A stretch of 64,000 nt of DNA, taken from contig NZ_QAJP01000006.1 of assembly GCF_003852535.1 (NCBI RefSeq), positions 1-64,000 on the forward strand. The letters run 5' to 3'. Shown here one piece after another: positions 9,849 to 18,755 of this stretch. The position numbers were made by a program, and so were the translations under genes. Below the pieces are notes generated by a model. The model was not told the origin of the DNA and did not search any database. It saw only the letters and a program-made list of their open reading frames with translations. Source of the DNA: Herminiimonas sp. KBW02 (lineage in GTDB: Bacteria; Pseudomonadota; Gammaproteobacteria; Burkholderiales; Burkholderiaceae_D). Positions within the stretch are counted from its first letter, which is position 1. The number at the start of each line of letters is the position of its first letter.

Positions 9849-10865
9849 TCAGGCGGCCAACTTTTCTGCGGTCGGACGATATTGTAACCGTTCGCCGTGG
9901 GCCAACTGCATTTCAAAGAATGTATTTACGGCAGCCAATTGCTGCTCGCAGTCTTCCAGCTTGTTCATTTGTTGACGAAATGCTTCGCCGCCTACCAGTT
10001 CCCGTACGTACCAGCCTATATGCTTGCGCGCCGTACGTACCCCGAGGTATTCACCATAAAAAGCATAATGCGCACGCAAATGTTCATCCATCAGTGCTTG
10101 CACTTCGGCAATCATAGGCGGCGGCAAATAAGTCCCGGTCCGCAGGTAATGCTCGATTTCACGGAAAATCCATGGCCGACCCTGTGCCGCACGACCGATC
10201 ATGATGGCGTCCGCGCCCGTCACATCCAGCACATAGCGCGCTTTCTCCGGCGTCGTGATGTCGCCATTCGCCACAACGGGTATGGAAACCGATGCCTTGA
10301 CTGCGGTAATCATCTCGTACTCAGCGTCGCCGCTGTAACCATCGGCACGGGTACGTCCGTGCAGGGTCAGCATGGCGATGCCGCTTTGTTCGGCGATGCG
10401 CGCGATATTCAACGCATTCTTGTGCGCCCGGTCCCAGCCGGTGCGAAATTTCAGCGTGACCGGTACGTTGACCGATGCGACCACGGCTTCCAGGATTTCC
10501 GCGACCAGACTTTCGTGTTGCAACAGGGCCGAACCGCACCAGCTATTACACACCTTCTTGACCGGGCAACCCATGTTGATATCGATGATTTGCGCGCCTT
10601 TATCCACATTGAATTTGGCGCACTCAGCCAGCAAGACCGGATCGGCACCGGCGATCTGCACCGCCTTCGGCTCGACCTCACCATCGTGGTTGGTACGACG
10701 CGTGGATTTATCGCTGGCCCACAAACGCGGATTCGATGCCGCCATCTCCGACACGGCGTAGCCCGCGCCCAATTGTTTGCACAATTGGCGGAATGGCCGG
10801 TCCGTCACCCCGGCCATAGGGGCGACAAAGACATTGTTCGGAAGGGAATAGGGACCGATGTTCAC
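9849..10865 (-). CDS. dusB: tRNA-dihydrouridine synthase B
   Basis: FMN enzyme that reduces uridine to dihydrouridine in tRNA. It is 338 residues. Supporting features are the N-terminal barrel start (NVFVAPMAGVTDRPFRQLC), the catalytic cysteine region NMGCPVKKVCNSWCGSALL, the HGRTRADGYSG segment and IMIGRAAQGRPWIF near the flavin phosphate. The start appears to be GTG at 10865 (GTGAACATCGG). The nearby ATG at about 10876 is out of frame. It lies directly upstream of fis, the conserved arrangement. Confidence 0.95.
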   Translation of the reverse strand: MNIGPYSLPNNVFVAPMAGVTDRPFRQLCKQLGAGYAVSEMAASNPRLWASDKSTRRTNHDGEVEPKAVQIAGADPVLLAECAKFNVDKGAQIIDINMGCPVKKVCNSWCGSALLQHESLVAEILEAVVASVNVPVTLKFRTGWDRAHKNALNIARIAEQSGIAMLTLHGRTRADGYSGDAEYEMITAVKASVSIPVVANGDITTPEKARYVLDVTGADAIMIGRAAQGRPWIFREIEHYLRTGTYLPPPMIAEVQALMDEHLRAHYAFYGEYLGVRTARKHIGWYVRELVGGEAFRQQMNKLEDCEQQLAAVNTFFEMQLAHGERLQYRPTAEKLAA

Positions 10866-11007
10866 GACAGCAGCATGCGGAGGAAAACCGCTATTTTAGC
10901 CGCATCCGCCGGTGACTTCTGCAGCAATGCGACAAACGTTGTATTTGCAGGCAACTTATTGCCAGTTTGCCTATTTTGCTGCTTTATTTCGCGTACTTAA
11001 TCTGGCG

Positions 11008-11658
11008 TTACTTTGGATTGTCGTTCTCATCCAGTGATGCATGCGCCAGATGCGAGACATCCGCCCATTGCAGGATCTGGAAATTCTGACCATCAAAGCT
11101 CACACGGTTGATGCTGGCGTTCAGGACGTCAAAGTCACGCGGATGCTCATAGCCCATGCTTTTCACACGGCGGTACACCGAATCCAGCACGCCGCCATGC
11201 GTGAAGACCGCGATCTTGCGGTTACCCGGCTGGCTTGCAAGGCGGGCGATGCAGTCCACCGCCCGTGCTGCAAATTCACGCAAGGTTTCCGCACGGCGCT
11301 CACCGTCCGGATAGCGCGCATCGATATCGCGACGCTGCCAGGCGGCGTAATCTTCCGGGAATTTTTCCTTGATTTCCGGGTGGTTCAAGCCTTCGAAAGC
11401 ACCAAAGCAGCGCTCACGCAAACCCTGCTCGGACTGCACTTGCATACCACGCGGAATCGCGACTGCCTGCGCCGTATCGTAGGCACGTAACAAGTCGCTC
11501 GAGTAAATCGCATCCAATGGCTCGTCCAGCAAGAAACGTCCAAGTGCTGCGGCCTGCCGCCTGCCTTCGTTGTTCAGCGCAACGTCGGTATGTCCCTGCA
11601 AACGCTTGCCGACATTCCACTCGGTTTCACCATGGCGTATCAATAATATTTCTGTCAC
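11008..11658 (-). CDS. Histidine phosphatase family protein (phosphoglycerate-mutase-like)
   Basis: A 216-residue branch-1 histidine phosphatase. The phospho-accepting histidine is in LLIRHGETEWN. The second conserved set includes SSDLLRAYDTA, LRERCFGAFEG and the C-terminal FTHGGVLDSVYR. It could be a cofactor-dependent mutase-like phosphatase such as GpmB or CobC, and the sequence alone does not choose. The start is GTG at 11658, preceded by GAGGA; the overlapping ATGs are out of frame. It begins 13 nt after the PEBP-like gene, so they are probably one transcript. Confidence 0.85.
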   Translation of the reverse strand: MTEILLIRHGETEWNVGKRLQGHTDVALNNEGRRQAAALGRFLLDEPLDAIYSSDLLRAYDTAQAVAIPRGMQVQSEQGLRERCFGAFEGLNHPEIKEKFPEDYAAWQRRDIDARYPDGERRAETLREFAARAVDCIARLASQPGNRKIAVFTHGGVLDSVYRRVKSMGYEHPRDFDVLNASINRVSFDGQNFQILQWADVSHLAHASLDENDNPK

Positions 11659-11671
11659 ATCATCCTCGTTA

Positions 11672-12310
11672 CTAGACCAGCGCCGGATTCAAGGTGTAGC
11701 TACCACTGACACTCGCCTGATCCAGCACATGCCCGGCTATCGCAGTGCGCACTTGCTGGCCGGTGAACTCACCATCCAGCGGCACACTGGCAATATCCAG
11801 CGCATACAGAGTAAATACATAGCGATGCACAATCGCATCGTTCCACGGCGGGCACGGGCCGTCATAGCCAAAGTATGCGCCTGCCATATCGGCATCCGAC
11901 GCAAACCAGCCGGTGTAATCGTTGATACCGTGACGCGCACCCTTGATCGGTGTATGGTCGATTGCCGGGCCGGATTTGCCGCGTGGTGTCACGCCGCTGG
12001 CAAATGATGCTGCAGCAATTTGCTGTGTCTCTGCCGGGATATCGATCAGGGTCCAGTGGAAGAAGTCGACACGCGGCAAATCAGCAGGCACGGTCTTGCC
12101 TTCCTGATTTACATCGTCACCACGTGAAGGGACATCCGGATCGTGCACGACCAGTACCAGCGATTTGGTCGCTGCCGGCACGCCGCTCCAGGCCAGGTGG
12201 GGATTTTTATTGCTGGATAAAGTGACATGCGTCGCCGGGTCGATCACGCAAAAAGCGAACTCGCCCGGGATTGCCGCGCCATCCTTGAAAGAATCACTCC
12301 ATAGTTTCAT
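11672..12310 (-). CDS. YbhB/YbcL family Raf-kinase-inhibitor-like protein (PEBP)
   Basis: A 212-residue phosphatidylethanolamine-binding-protein-like protein. It has the SDSFKDGAAIPGEF start, the anion-binding-pocket segments HLAWSGVPAATKSLVLVVHDPDVPSR and VDFFHWTLIDIPAETQ, and the YDGPCPPWNDAIVHRYVFTLYALD segment common to bacterial YbhB proteins. Their biochemical role is unsettled. No signal peptide is seen, so it is probably cytoplasmic. The second MITE-like element lies 22 nt upstream of its start, and the histidine phosphatase gene follows after 13 nt. Confidence 0.88.
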   Translation of the reverse strand: MKLWSDSFKDGAAIPGEFAFCVIDPATHVTLSSNKNPHLAWSGVPAATKSLVLVVHDPDVPSRGDDVNQEGKTVPADLPRVDFFHWTLIDIPAETQQIAAASFASGVTPRGKSGPAIDHTPIKGARHGINDYTGWFASDADMAGAYFGYDGPCPPWNDAIVHRYVFTLYALDIASVPLDGEFTGQQVRTAIAGHVLDQASVSGSYTLNPALV

Positions 12311-12333
12311 CGTGCACTCGACTGTTTAATTTA

Positions 12334-12599
12334 GAACTCATTTCACAAATATCCGTGAGTGCGAACCTGGCTATTTGGGAGGTAGTGCAAGGCGTGTCGC
12401 GCCGCCAAGGGTGGCCCCCTTGGCAAGTGGCGCAACGCAGCAATACGCCCAAATAGCCCGTTCCCTACGCGTTCTTACCAAAAGCGGCGCTGGCCGCGGT
12501 GCGCTCCTTGCGTATAGCCCCGCTATGCGACGCGTCGCGCGCCTTGCCAGCACCGCTTTTGGTAAGAACGCATCTCACGGATATTTGTGAAATGAGTTC
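12334..12599. mobile_element. MITE-like element, copy 2 (TA-flanked, perfect inverted ends)
   Basis: A 266-bp unit bounded by TA at 12332-12333 and 12600-12601. Its 26-bp terminal inverted repeats are perfect (GAACTCATTTCACAAATATC and onward). Internal nested inverted repeats match copy 1, so the whole element could fold into a branched cruciform or RNA. ORFs inside are coincidental translations of the repeat, and the two copies do not keep a common frame to the end. It lies between dtd and the PEBP-like gene. Confidence 0.78.
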
Positions 12600-12642
12600 T
12601 AGCATTGTAGCGGCAGCAAGCAAATCATGCCGCACGGATATT

Positions 12643-13092
12643 TCAAACTGCCGGCTTGACCTGCAACCAAAACGTCACCGGTCCGTCATTGGTGAGTGAA
12701 ACTTTCATATCTGCACCGAATTGCCCTGTGGCGATATTCGCATGGCGTGCGCGTGCCTGCACTACAAAATAATCAAACAGGGCACGCGCAAGATCCGGCG
12801 CTGCCGCTGGCGTGAATGAAGGACGCGTACCGGAGCGGGTATCTGCCGCCAGCGTGAACTGCGGCACCAGCAATACGCCACCGGCGGTATCGACCACACT
12901 CAGATTCATCTTGCCGGCTGCATCCGAAAACACGCGATACGACAGCAATTTGCCGAGCAAGGCATCGGCTTCCTTCTCGGTATCGCCGCGCTCCGCACAC
13001 AGCAATACCATCAGCCCGGCATCTATAGCGCCTACCGTCGCGCCATCGACCACGACGCTGGCATGCGCGACGCGCTGCAAGAGTGCAATCAT
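12643..13092 (-). CDS. dtd: D-aminoacyl-tRNA deacylase
   Basis: Removes D-amino acids mischarged on tRNA. It is 149 residues, the family length. It starts [17 protein letters not shown]. The two active-site motifs are [11 protein letters not shown] (usually SQFTL; here the serine position is proline) and [11 protein letters not shown] with the Gly-cisPro dipeptide. It begins 10 nt after the tyrS stop and is probably co-transcribed with it, a fitting pair since D-tyrosyl-tRNA is a classic substrate. The MITE-like element follows it. Confidence 0.94.
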   Translation of the reverse strand: MIALLQRVAHASVVVDGATVGAIDAGLMVLLCAERGDTEKEADALLGKLLSYRVFSDAAGKMNLSVVDTAGGVLLVPQFTLAADTRSGTRPSFTPAAAPDLARALFDYFVVQARARHANIATGQFGADMKVSLTNDGPVTFWLQVKPAV

Positions 13093-13102
13093 GCAGCCCT
13101 GC

Positions 13103-14344
13103 TTAAGCCAGTGTTACGCGGGCAAACTTGCGCTTGCCGACTTGTACGACCACGGTGCCCGCTTCCACTTTCAATGCTTTATCGCTGATGACGGTACCGT
13201 CTATCCGTACGCCGCCCTGCTCTACCATGCGCAAGGCTTCCGAAGTCGACGCGCACAAGTTCGCCTGCTTGAGCAATTGACCTATGCCCAACGGTGCGCC
13301 TGTCAGCGCAACTTCAGGGATGTCGTCCGGGATACCGCCTTTGGAGCGATTGACGAAGTCTGTCAGCGCATCTTCCGCCGCTTGTACGGAATGGAAGCGT
13401 GCAACGATTTCCTGCGCCAGCAAGACTTTGACATCGCGCGGATTGCGACCGCCTTCGATGTCTTGCTTGAATTGAGCGATTTCGGCGAGTGAACGGAAAG
13501 ACAACAATTCGTAGTAACGCCACATCATCACATCGGAAATGCTCATCAGCTTGGCGAACATGGTGTTGCCCGGTTCGGTAATGCCGATGTAATTCCCTTT
13601 GGATTTCGACATTTTTTCAACGCCGTCCAAACCTTCGAGCAAAGGCATGGTCAATATGCATTGCTGCTCCTGGCCATAGCTTTTTTGCAACTCGCGACCT
13701 ACCAGCAAGTTGAATTTTTGATCAGTACCGCCCAGCTCCAGGTCGGACTTCAGGGCAACCGAGTCGTAGCCCTGCATCAGCGGATAGAGGAATTCATGCA
13801 GCGAGATAGGCGTATTCGCCTTGAAGCGCTTGGTGAAATCTTCGCGCTCGAGGATACGTGCCACTGTGTACTTGGCCGACAACTCGATCATGCCGCGTGC
13901 GCCCAGCGGATCGCACCATTCCGAGTTGTAGCGGATCTCGGTACGTTCCGGATCCAGCACCAGGCTGGCTTGCGAGAAGTAAGTCTTCGCGTTTTCTTCG
14001 ATTTGCTCTTTTGTCAACGGCGGACGCGTGATGTTGCGGCCGGATGGGTCGCCGATCATGGAGGTGAAATCACCGATCAGGAAGATGACCTGATGGCCCA
14101 GATCTTGCAACTGACGCATCTTGTTCAATACAACGGTGTGACCCAGGTGCAAATCTGGTGCAGTCGGGTCCAGACCGAGTTTGATGCGCAAAGGCTTGCC
14201 AGTTTGTTCAGACCGCGCGAGCTTCTGCGCGAACTCTGATTCGATTAACAATTCTTCAACGCCGCGCTTAGCGACCGCCAGGGCCTCTTGCACCTTGTCT
14301 GAGAGAGGCAATTGATCCGCTTTGCTGCTAGAAGAAACGTCCAT
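13103..14344 (-). CDS. tyrS: Tyrosyl-tRNA synthetase
   Basis: Class I synthetase charging tRNA-Tyr, 413 residues. The HIGH motif is HLGH at 66-69 after [11 protein letters not shown], and the KMSKS motif appears as KMSKSKGN near residue 245. The C-terminal S4-type RNA-binding domain is [20 protein letters not shown]. This is the TyrRS subclass without the long E. coli-type spacing. It heads a minus-strand run with dtd. Its divergent neighbour is the M23 endopeptidase gene, with 155 nt between them. Confidence 0.96.
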   Translation of the reverse strand: MDVSSSSKADQLPLSDKVQEALAVAKRGVEELLIESEFAQKLARSEQTGKPLRIKLGLDPTAPDLHLGHTVVLNKMRQLQDLGHQVIFLIGDFTSMIGDPSGRNITRPPLTKEQIEENAKTYFSQASLVLDPERTEIRYNSEWCDPLGARGMIELSAKYTVARILEREDFTKRFKANTPISLHEFLYPLMQGYDSVALKSDLELGGTDQKFNLLVGRELQKSYGQEQQCILTMPLLEGLDGVEKMSKSKGNYIGITEPGNTMFAKLMSISDVMMWRYYELLSFRSLAEIAQFKQDIEGGRNPRDVKVLLAQEIVARFHSVQAAEDALTDFVNRSKGGIPDDIPEVALTGAPLGIGQLLKQANLCASTSEALRMVEQGGVRIDGTVISDKALKVEAGTVVVQVGKRKFARVTLA

Positions 14345-14499
14345 ATCGTAAAAGTAAATTGTAAAAAAGGGGGTAAGAAAAACAGAAATCGGTACAATGC
14401 TTTTTTAATTTAAATCCAGCTACTCTAACCTTGCCGTTCATCAACTTATAAAAACACAAGAAAGAGAAACCGAACAAGCGGCAGATTTTAACTTATTGC

Positions 14500-15867
14500 A
14501 TGTTCACATTAAATAAATTACTTAGCGCAAGCTCAGCCAGTAAAAAGCTACTACTCGGATCATCCCGCAAAACCCGCATCGTTTCCGCCTCCGCATTGCT
14601 GCTGGCAGTGTGCGCGTTTGGTGCAGCAGGCGTGGCTCCTATGGCCCCTGATGCCGATGATTTGCCGATCAAGTCCATTACGCAGGAATTGCAGCTGCCG
14701 CATCTGGCCGACCAGATCGCTGCACTCGACACCCTCCAGCAAAACTACATCAGCGAAGAGCGCGTACGCTCGGGTGACACCCTTGCCACACTGCTTAACC
14801 GCCTGGGTGTGGATGATGCCGATGCCAGCAACTTCATCAAGTCCGATGCCATCGCACGCAATGTGATGCAACTGAAAGCCGGCAAACGGGTACAGGTGCA
14901 AACCACTGAAGACGGCGAACTGAACTGGCTCAGCAGCACCGTCGGCACTGGCGCCGGCAATCTGAAGAACATTGAAATCCGCCGCGAAGGCAAGGGTTTC
15001 AAGGCGACTGAAAAAGCCATCGCCCTGGAAAAACGCATAGAAATGCGCTCCGGCGAAATCAAATCCTCATTGTTTGCCGCAACTGACGCCGCACAAATTC
15101 CAGACAACGTCGCTTCGCAAATCGTCGATATGTTTTCCACCAACATCGACTTCGGCTCCGACCTGCGTCGCGGTGACCGCTTCAATGTAGTGTACGAAAC
15201 ATTCTGGCAAAACGGCGAATACGTCTATGCAGGTCGTGTACTGGCAGGCGAATTCATGAATGGCCCGGCAACTTATCAATCAGTCTGGTTCGATGATCCT
15301 AGCGTTGCTTCGAGCGGCGGTTACTACGGTTTCGACGGCAAGTCGCTGAAAAAAGCCTTCCTCAAATCGCCACTCGAATTCTCGCGTATCTCGTCCGGCT
15401 TCTCGGTGCGTAAGCATCCGATCTCCGGTTTGTGGAAAGCACATAAAGGCGTCGACTTTGCAGCTGCAATCGGCACCCCTATCCGTGCTTCCGGCGACGG
15501 CGTGATCGACTTTGCCGGTACGCAACGCGGTTACGGCAATGTCGTCATCATTAAGCACTGGTCCAAGTATTCCACTGCTTACGCGCACATGAGCCGCTTC
15601 GCTACCAACATCCGCAAAGGCAGCAAAGTCAGCCAGGGCCAGGTTATCGGCTATGTCGGCATGACGGGCTGGTCGACCGGCCCTCACTTGCACTATGAAT
15701 TCCGCGTCAACAATGAAGCCCGCGACCCGATGTCGGTCGACATCCCGAATGCACAGCCGTTGACCGCTGCGCAAATGCAAAAATTCCGCACCGTCGCAAC
15801 CGACATGACACATCGCTTTGCCTTGCTGTCGCCGGAAAATAGCAACGTGCGCCTCGCAGCAAAATAA
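14500..15867 (+). CDS. M23 family murein DD-endopeptidase (MepM-like)
   Basis: A 455-residue cell-wall hydrolase predicted to cut peptide cross-links in the periplasm. An uncleaved signal anchor or signal peptide lies at about 26-45 (hydrophobic after KTR). A LysM/OapA-like middle region (VRSGDTLATLLNRLGV) follows. The C-terminal LytM domain has zinc ligands in HKGVDFA (H314, D318) and HLHYEF (near 396), plus GYVGMTGWSTGP. The arrangement matches E. coli MepM. Divergent from tyrS. Followed by a GAGCCGGATC hairpin, then anmK. Confidence 0.9.
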   Translation: MFTLNKLLSASSASKKLLLGSSRKTRIVSASALLLAVCAFGAAGVAPMAPDADDLPIKSITQELQLPHLADQIAALDTLQQNYISEERVRSGDTLATLLNRLGVDDADASNFIKSDAIARNVMQLKAGKRVQVQTTEDGELNWLSSTVGTGAGNLKNIEIRREGKGFKATEKAIALEKRIEMRSGEIKSSLFAATDAAQIPDNVASQIVDMFSTNIDFGSDLRRGDRFNVVYETFWQNGEYVYAGRVLAGEFMNGPATYQSVWFDDPSVASSGGYYGFDGKSLKKAFLKSPLEFSRISSGFSVRKHPISGLWKAHKGVDFAAAIGTPIRASGDGVIDFAGTQRGYGNVVIIKHWSKYSTAYAHMSRFATNIRKGSKVSQGQVIGYVGMTGWSTGPHLHYEFRVNNEARDPMSVDIPNAQPLTAAQMQKFRTVATDMTHRFALLSPENSNVRLAAK

Positions 15868-15878
15868 GCAGCTCTTCT

Positions 15879-15903
15879 GAGCCGGATCTGCCTGATCCGG
15901 CTC
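15879..15903 (+). terminator. Hairpin downstream of the M23 gene
   Basis: A perfect 10-bp stem GAGCCGGATC/GATCCGGCTC with loop TGCCT, 11 nt after the stop codon. It has no T-run, so it may be a stabiliser or a partial terminator rather than a full one. Confidence 0.5.
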
Positions 15904-15906
15904 CAC

Positions 15907-15956
15907 AAAACCGTTCGTCCGGTGTAGAGTGAACTACCCTGATGAACGGTTTTTTT
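15907..15956 (+). terminator. Putative terminator between the M23 gene and anmK
   Basis: AAAACCGTTC (15907-15916) pairs with GAACGGTTTT (15944-15953), followed by further T residues up to 15956. The loop is large (27 nt) but contains a smaller imperfect pairing (GGTGTAG/CTACCC). The downstream arm contains the first in-frame ATG of anmK (15942), which argues that anmK starts at 15957. Confidence 0.55.
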
Positions 15957-17087
15957 ATGCCTACTGATTCCTCCCTTTTCATTGGCCTGATGTCCGGCAC
16001 CAGCCTGGACGGTGTCGATGGCATCCTCGCCGAATTCTCTGCCGATGGCGCCGTGCGCCAGACCCTGGCTGCAGCTTACGTACCCTTCCCCGATGCGTTG
16101 CGTGCCGAGCTGATGGCGCTGCAAAGCGCAGGCCCGGATGAAATTCATCGTGAAGCCATCACAGCAAACAAGCTGGTCGCTTACTACGCAGAATGCGTGC
16201 ACGACTTGTTGCAACAGGCGCAGCTCAATGCGGATCGCGTGACAGCCATCGGTGTACATGGTCAAACCATACGGCACCGACCGGAAGCGGGCTATACACG
16301 ACAGATCAACAACCCTGCCTTGCTGGCCGAACTCACCGGCATCGATGTCATCGCCGATCTGCGCAGCCGCGACATCGCCGCGGGCGGACAAGGCGCGCCC
16401 CTGGTACCGGCCTTCCATCAGGCGCTATTCGGATCAACAACTGAAAACCGCGTGCTGGTAAACATAGGCGGCATTGCCAATATCAGCGTTCTGCCGAAGG
16501 ATAAAGACGCACCGGTGATCGGTTTCGATACCGGCCCCGGCAATGTATTGATGGATGCATGGATAGCACAGCACAATGGCCAGCCTTACGATGCAGATGG
16601 TGCATGGGCCAAGACTGGTAATGTGCATGCCGAATTGTTGGCGGCACTGCGTGATGAAGCCTTCTTCGCTGCTGCACCACCGAAAAGTACAGGGCGTGAT
16701 TTATTCCATCCGGCGTGGCTGGCGCAAAAACTGGCCGACTTCCCCGGCCTGGCGAGTGCCGATGTACAAACCACGCTGGCGGTATTCACTGCAACCACGC
16801 TGGCTGATGCAATCAAACTGTATGCACCGCACACCCAGGCGGTGTATGTATGCGGCGGCGGCGCTTACAACCATTACCTGCTGACGCTATTGCACTATGC
16901 ATTGAAGTTGCATCAGGCGACGATCAGGGTCGAGTCGACGGTGGCGCTGGGTGTCGCACCGAATCAGGTGGAAGCACTGGCCTTTGCGTGGCTGGCGCAA
17001 CGTTTCACAGCACGTGAACCGGGCAACCTGCCATCGGTGACTGGCGCGCGCGGCTTACGGATCTTGGGTGCGCTGTACCCGGCCTGA
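15957..17087 (+). CDS. anmK: Anhydro-N-acetylmuramic acid kinase
   Basis: Phosphorylates and opens anhydro-MurNAc released during wall turnover, feeding recycling to GlcNAc-6-P. About 376 residues. Supporting features are the ATP-site GLMSGTSLDGVDG, VHGQTIRHRP, VNIGGIANIS, FDTGPGNVLMDAW and the VCGGGAYN segment of the ASKHA fold. The ATG at 15957 (MPTDSSLF) is chosen. The ATG at 15942 lies in the arm of a putative terminator and encodes MNGFF, an unlikely addition. It follows a murein endopeptidase, a fitting wall-turnover neighbour. Confidence 0.95.
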   Translation: MPTDSSLFIGLMSGTSLDGVDGILAEFSADGAVRQTLAAAYVPFPDALRAELMALQSAGPDEIHREAITANKLVAYYAECVHDLLQQAQLNADRVTAIGVHGQTIRHRPEAGYTRQINNPALLAELTGIDVIADLRSRDIAAGGQGAPLVPAFHQALFGSTTENRVLVNIGGIANISVLPKDKDAPVIGFDTGPGNVLMDAWIAQHNGQPYDADGAWAKTGNVHAELLAALRDEAFFAAAPPKSTGRDLFHPAWLAQKLADFPGLASADVQTTLAVFTATTLADAIKLYAPHTQAVYVCGGGAYNHYLLTLLHYALKLHQATIRVESTVALGVAPNQVEALAFAWLAQRFTAREPGNLPSVTGARGLRILGALYPA

Positions 17088-17110
17088 GCATGCAAAGTTT
17101 ACGGACGTAA

Positions 17111-17138
17111 AAAAAGCGCAGAATCTTCTGCGCTTTTT
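17111..17138. terminator. Bidirectional terminator between anmK and erpA
   Basis: Inverted repeat AAAAAGCGCAGAA (17111-17123) and TTCTGCGCTTTTT (17126-17138). The centre is GAATCTTC, so the innermost pairs open to form the loop. Converging genes on both sides fit a shared terminator. Confidence 0.88.
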
Positions 17139-17167
17139 ATTTGAAACGAAGCTGCGTCGTTACGCGA

Positions 17168-17518
17168 TTAAGCCGAGAACGAAGAACCGCAACCACAAGT
17201 TGTTGTTGCATTCGGATTCTTGATCACGAATTGCGCGCCTTCAAGATCGTCCTTGTAATCGATTTCTGCGCCGACCAGATACTGGTAGCTCATCGAGTCG
17301 ATTAACAACTGCACGCCGTTCTTGGTCATGGTGGTGTCGTCTTCATTGACGATTTCGTCAAACGTGAAGCCGTACTGGAAGCCGGAGCAACCGCCACCCT
17401 GCACAAATACGCGCAATTTCAGATCTGGATTACCTTCTTCTTCGATCAACTCTGCAACTTTCAGCGCAGCGCTGTCGCTGAAAACGATAGGGGATGGCAT
17501 TTCGGCAACTGCATTCAT
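17168..17518 (-). CDS. erpA: Iron-sulfur cluster insertion protein ErpA
   Basis: A-type carrier that hands 4Fe-4S clusters to apoproteins. It is 116 residues. The three conserved cysteines are at C44 ([12 protein letters not shown]), C108 and C110 (CGCGSSFSA). The [16 protein letters not shown] segment is typical of ErpA rather than IscA. Last gene of the argC/DUF6776/bactofilin/erpA run, 50 nt after the bactofilin gene. A terminator follows. Confidence 0.95.
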   Translation of the reverse strand: MNAVAEMPSPIVFSDSAALKVAELIEEEGNPDLKLRVFVQGGGCSGFQYGFTFDEIVNEDDTTMTKNGVQLLIDSMSYQYLVGAEIDYKDDLEGAQFVIKNPNATTTCGCGSSFSA

Positions 17519-17568
17519 TTCAGGCTCCTGCTGGAAAACGGTACTTCATTATAGACCTAAGCCGCGTT

Positions 17569-17970
17569 TTACGTATTGTTCGCGGCCAGTATAGGTACAG
17601 CCAACTTCAAAATCGGTTCATCGACCTCATGGGTCAGCTTGCCGGAGACTACTGCACCGCCGTGCATTTCCAGCGCTTTGTAGTTTACGTCACCAGTTAT
17701 GCGGGCTTTCGGCTGCAATTCAAGCAATTCCGATGAAAATACCGGACCGATAATTTCCCCGTTAACAAGTAAATGTGCAACCCGCACTTCACCTTCGACC
17801 CGTGCATGCTCAGAGATGACCAGCATGCTGATTTCATCCGCCTGGGCAATCACATCACCTTTGACACAACCATCGATACGCAAACCGCCCTTGAAATGAA
17901 CGTTGCCGGTAATGATGGTGGAAGCGCCTATCAGGCTATCTATCGTACTTTTTGCTTTACGGCTAAACAT
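17569..17970 (-). CDS. Bactofilin family cytoskeletal protein
   Basis: A 133-residue polymer-forming protein (old name DUF583). A short N-terminal tail (MFSRKAKSTIDSLIG) precedes a right-handed beta-helix core. The core is rich in short hydrophobic strands: TIITGNVHFKGGLRIDGCVKGDV, AHLLVNGEIIGPV, ARITGDVNYKALEMHGGAVVSGKL. Bactofilins form nucleotide-free filaments that place cell-wall enzymes. It lies 12 nt downstream of the coiled-coil membrane protein gene, which suggests the two proteins work together. An M23 endopeptidase is encoded less than 2 kb away. Confidence 0.92.
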   Translation of the reverse strand: MFSRKAKSTIDSLIGASTIITGNVHFKGGLRIDGCVKGDVIAQADEISMLVISEHARVEGEVRVAHLLVNGEIIGPVFSSELLELQPKARITGDVNYKALEMHGGAVVSGKLTHEVDEPILKLAVPILAANNT

Positions 17971-17982
17971 GATGACGCTCCT

Positions 17983-18738
17983 TTACAAATTTGAAGACTG
18001 TTGCGCGCGCAAAGTGCCTTTTTCAAGAACCTTGATCTGAACCGATTTGGGCACTGCACCTGCAGGTATCGTGAGGACGCCTTCTAAACGCTGATAATGC
18101 CTGAAGGAAAGCTTGAATTTATCTGCTTCATCCGGCTTTGGAAAGGTCATCATAGCACTTTTGCCGTCCTGCACGAATGTCACTATCAGCTGGTAATTGC
18201 CGCCGAAATCATGCCCCACTTTGCCGCCTTGCATTAATAACAAACGATAACGCAGTTGCGTCGGCTCAAGCATTTCCGCCTTCAGGCGTCGTATCGTAAT
18301 TCCTTGCGCACCGGTATCGGTAGGCAACAGACTTTCAAAGAAAGCTAAATCTTCTTTCAGCTTGGTATTTTCTGATTCCAGCGTTTTGATCTGACGCGAC
18401 AATTGGGACTGCAGCGAACGCTCTATATTAAGTTGGCTTTCTGCCGCATTGACTGTCGTTTCAAACTTGTCCCGCTCGGCGCTGATTTGCTTCAGTTGTT
18501 CTTGCACGTCTGCCAACTGCTCTGTAGTCGCGCCCGGCTTGAAACCGGTAAAACTGCGCCCCAGGTCATACGCCCACATCGCCATCGCACCGCCCAAACC
18601 CACCACGATTGCGATGAATACCGCCCGCAAAGGCCACGGCAGGTGATTCTTGATGGTCATGCGCGGCGCTGAAATCGACCAGCGACGCATCCATAGCTTG
18701 CGCTGCAGCGACTTAAAAACCGGTTTAGGCTTACTCAT
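17983..18738 (-). CDS. Coiled-coil inner-membrane protein (DUF6776-like)
   Basis: A 251-residue protein with a basic cytoplasmic N-terminus (about 1-35) and one membrane span at about 37-57 (AVFIAIVVGLGGAMAMWAY). A coiled coil follows at about 70-140 (ADVQEQLKQISAERDKFE... LESENTKLKEDLAFFESLL). A beta-rich C-terminal domain has YRLLLMQGGKVGHDFGGNYQ and KFKLSFRHYQRLEGVLTIPAG. Its function is unknown. The close link to the bactofilin gene (12 nt) suggests it could be a membrane partner or anchor. Follows argC by 17 nt. Confidence 0.75.
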   Translation of the reverse strand: MSKPKPVFKSLQRKLWMRRWSISAPRMTIKNHLPWPLRAVFIAIVVGLGGAMAMWAYDLGRSFTGFKPGATTEQLADVQEQLKQISAERDKFETTVNAAESQLNIERSLQSQLSRQIKTLESENTKLKEDLAFFESLLPTDTGAQGITIRRLKAEMLEPTQLRYRLLLMQGGKVGHDFGGNYQLIVTFVQDGKSAMMTFPKPDEADKFKLSFRHYQRLEGVLTIPAGAVPKSVQIKVLEKGTLRAQQSSNL

Positions 18739-18755
18739 GAATCAGATGCGCATCA

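Noticed and set aside
9770-9916. N-terminal extension of fis to 9916
   Set aside because: It lies partly in the dusB coding end and lacks Fis similarity; the ATG at 9769 gives the normal 77 residues.
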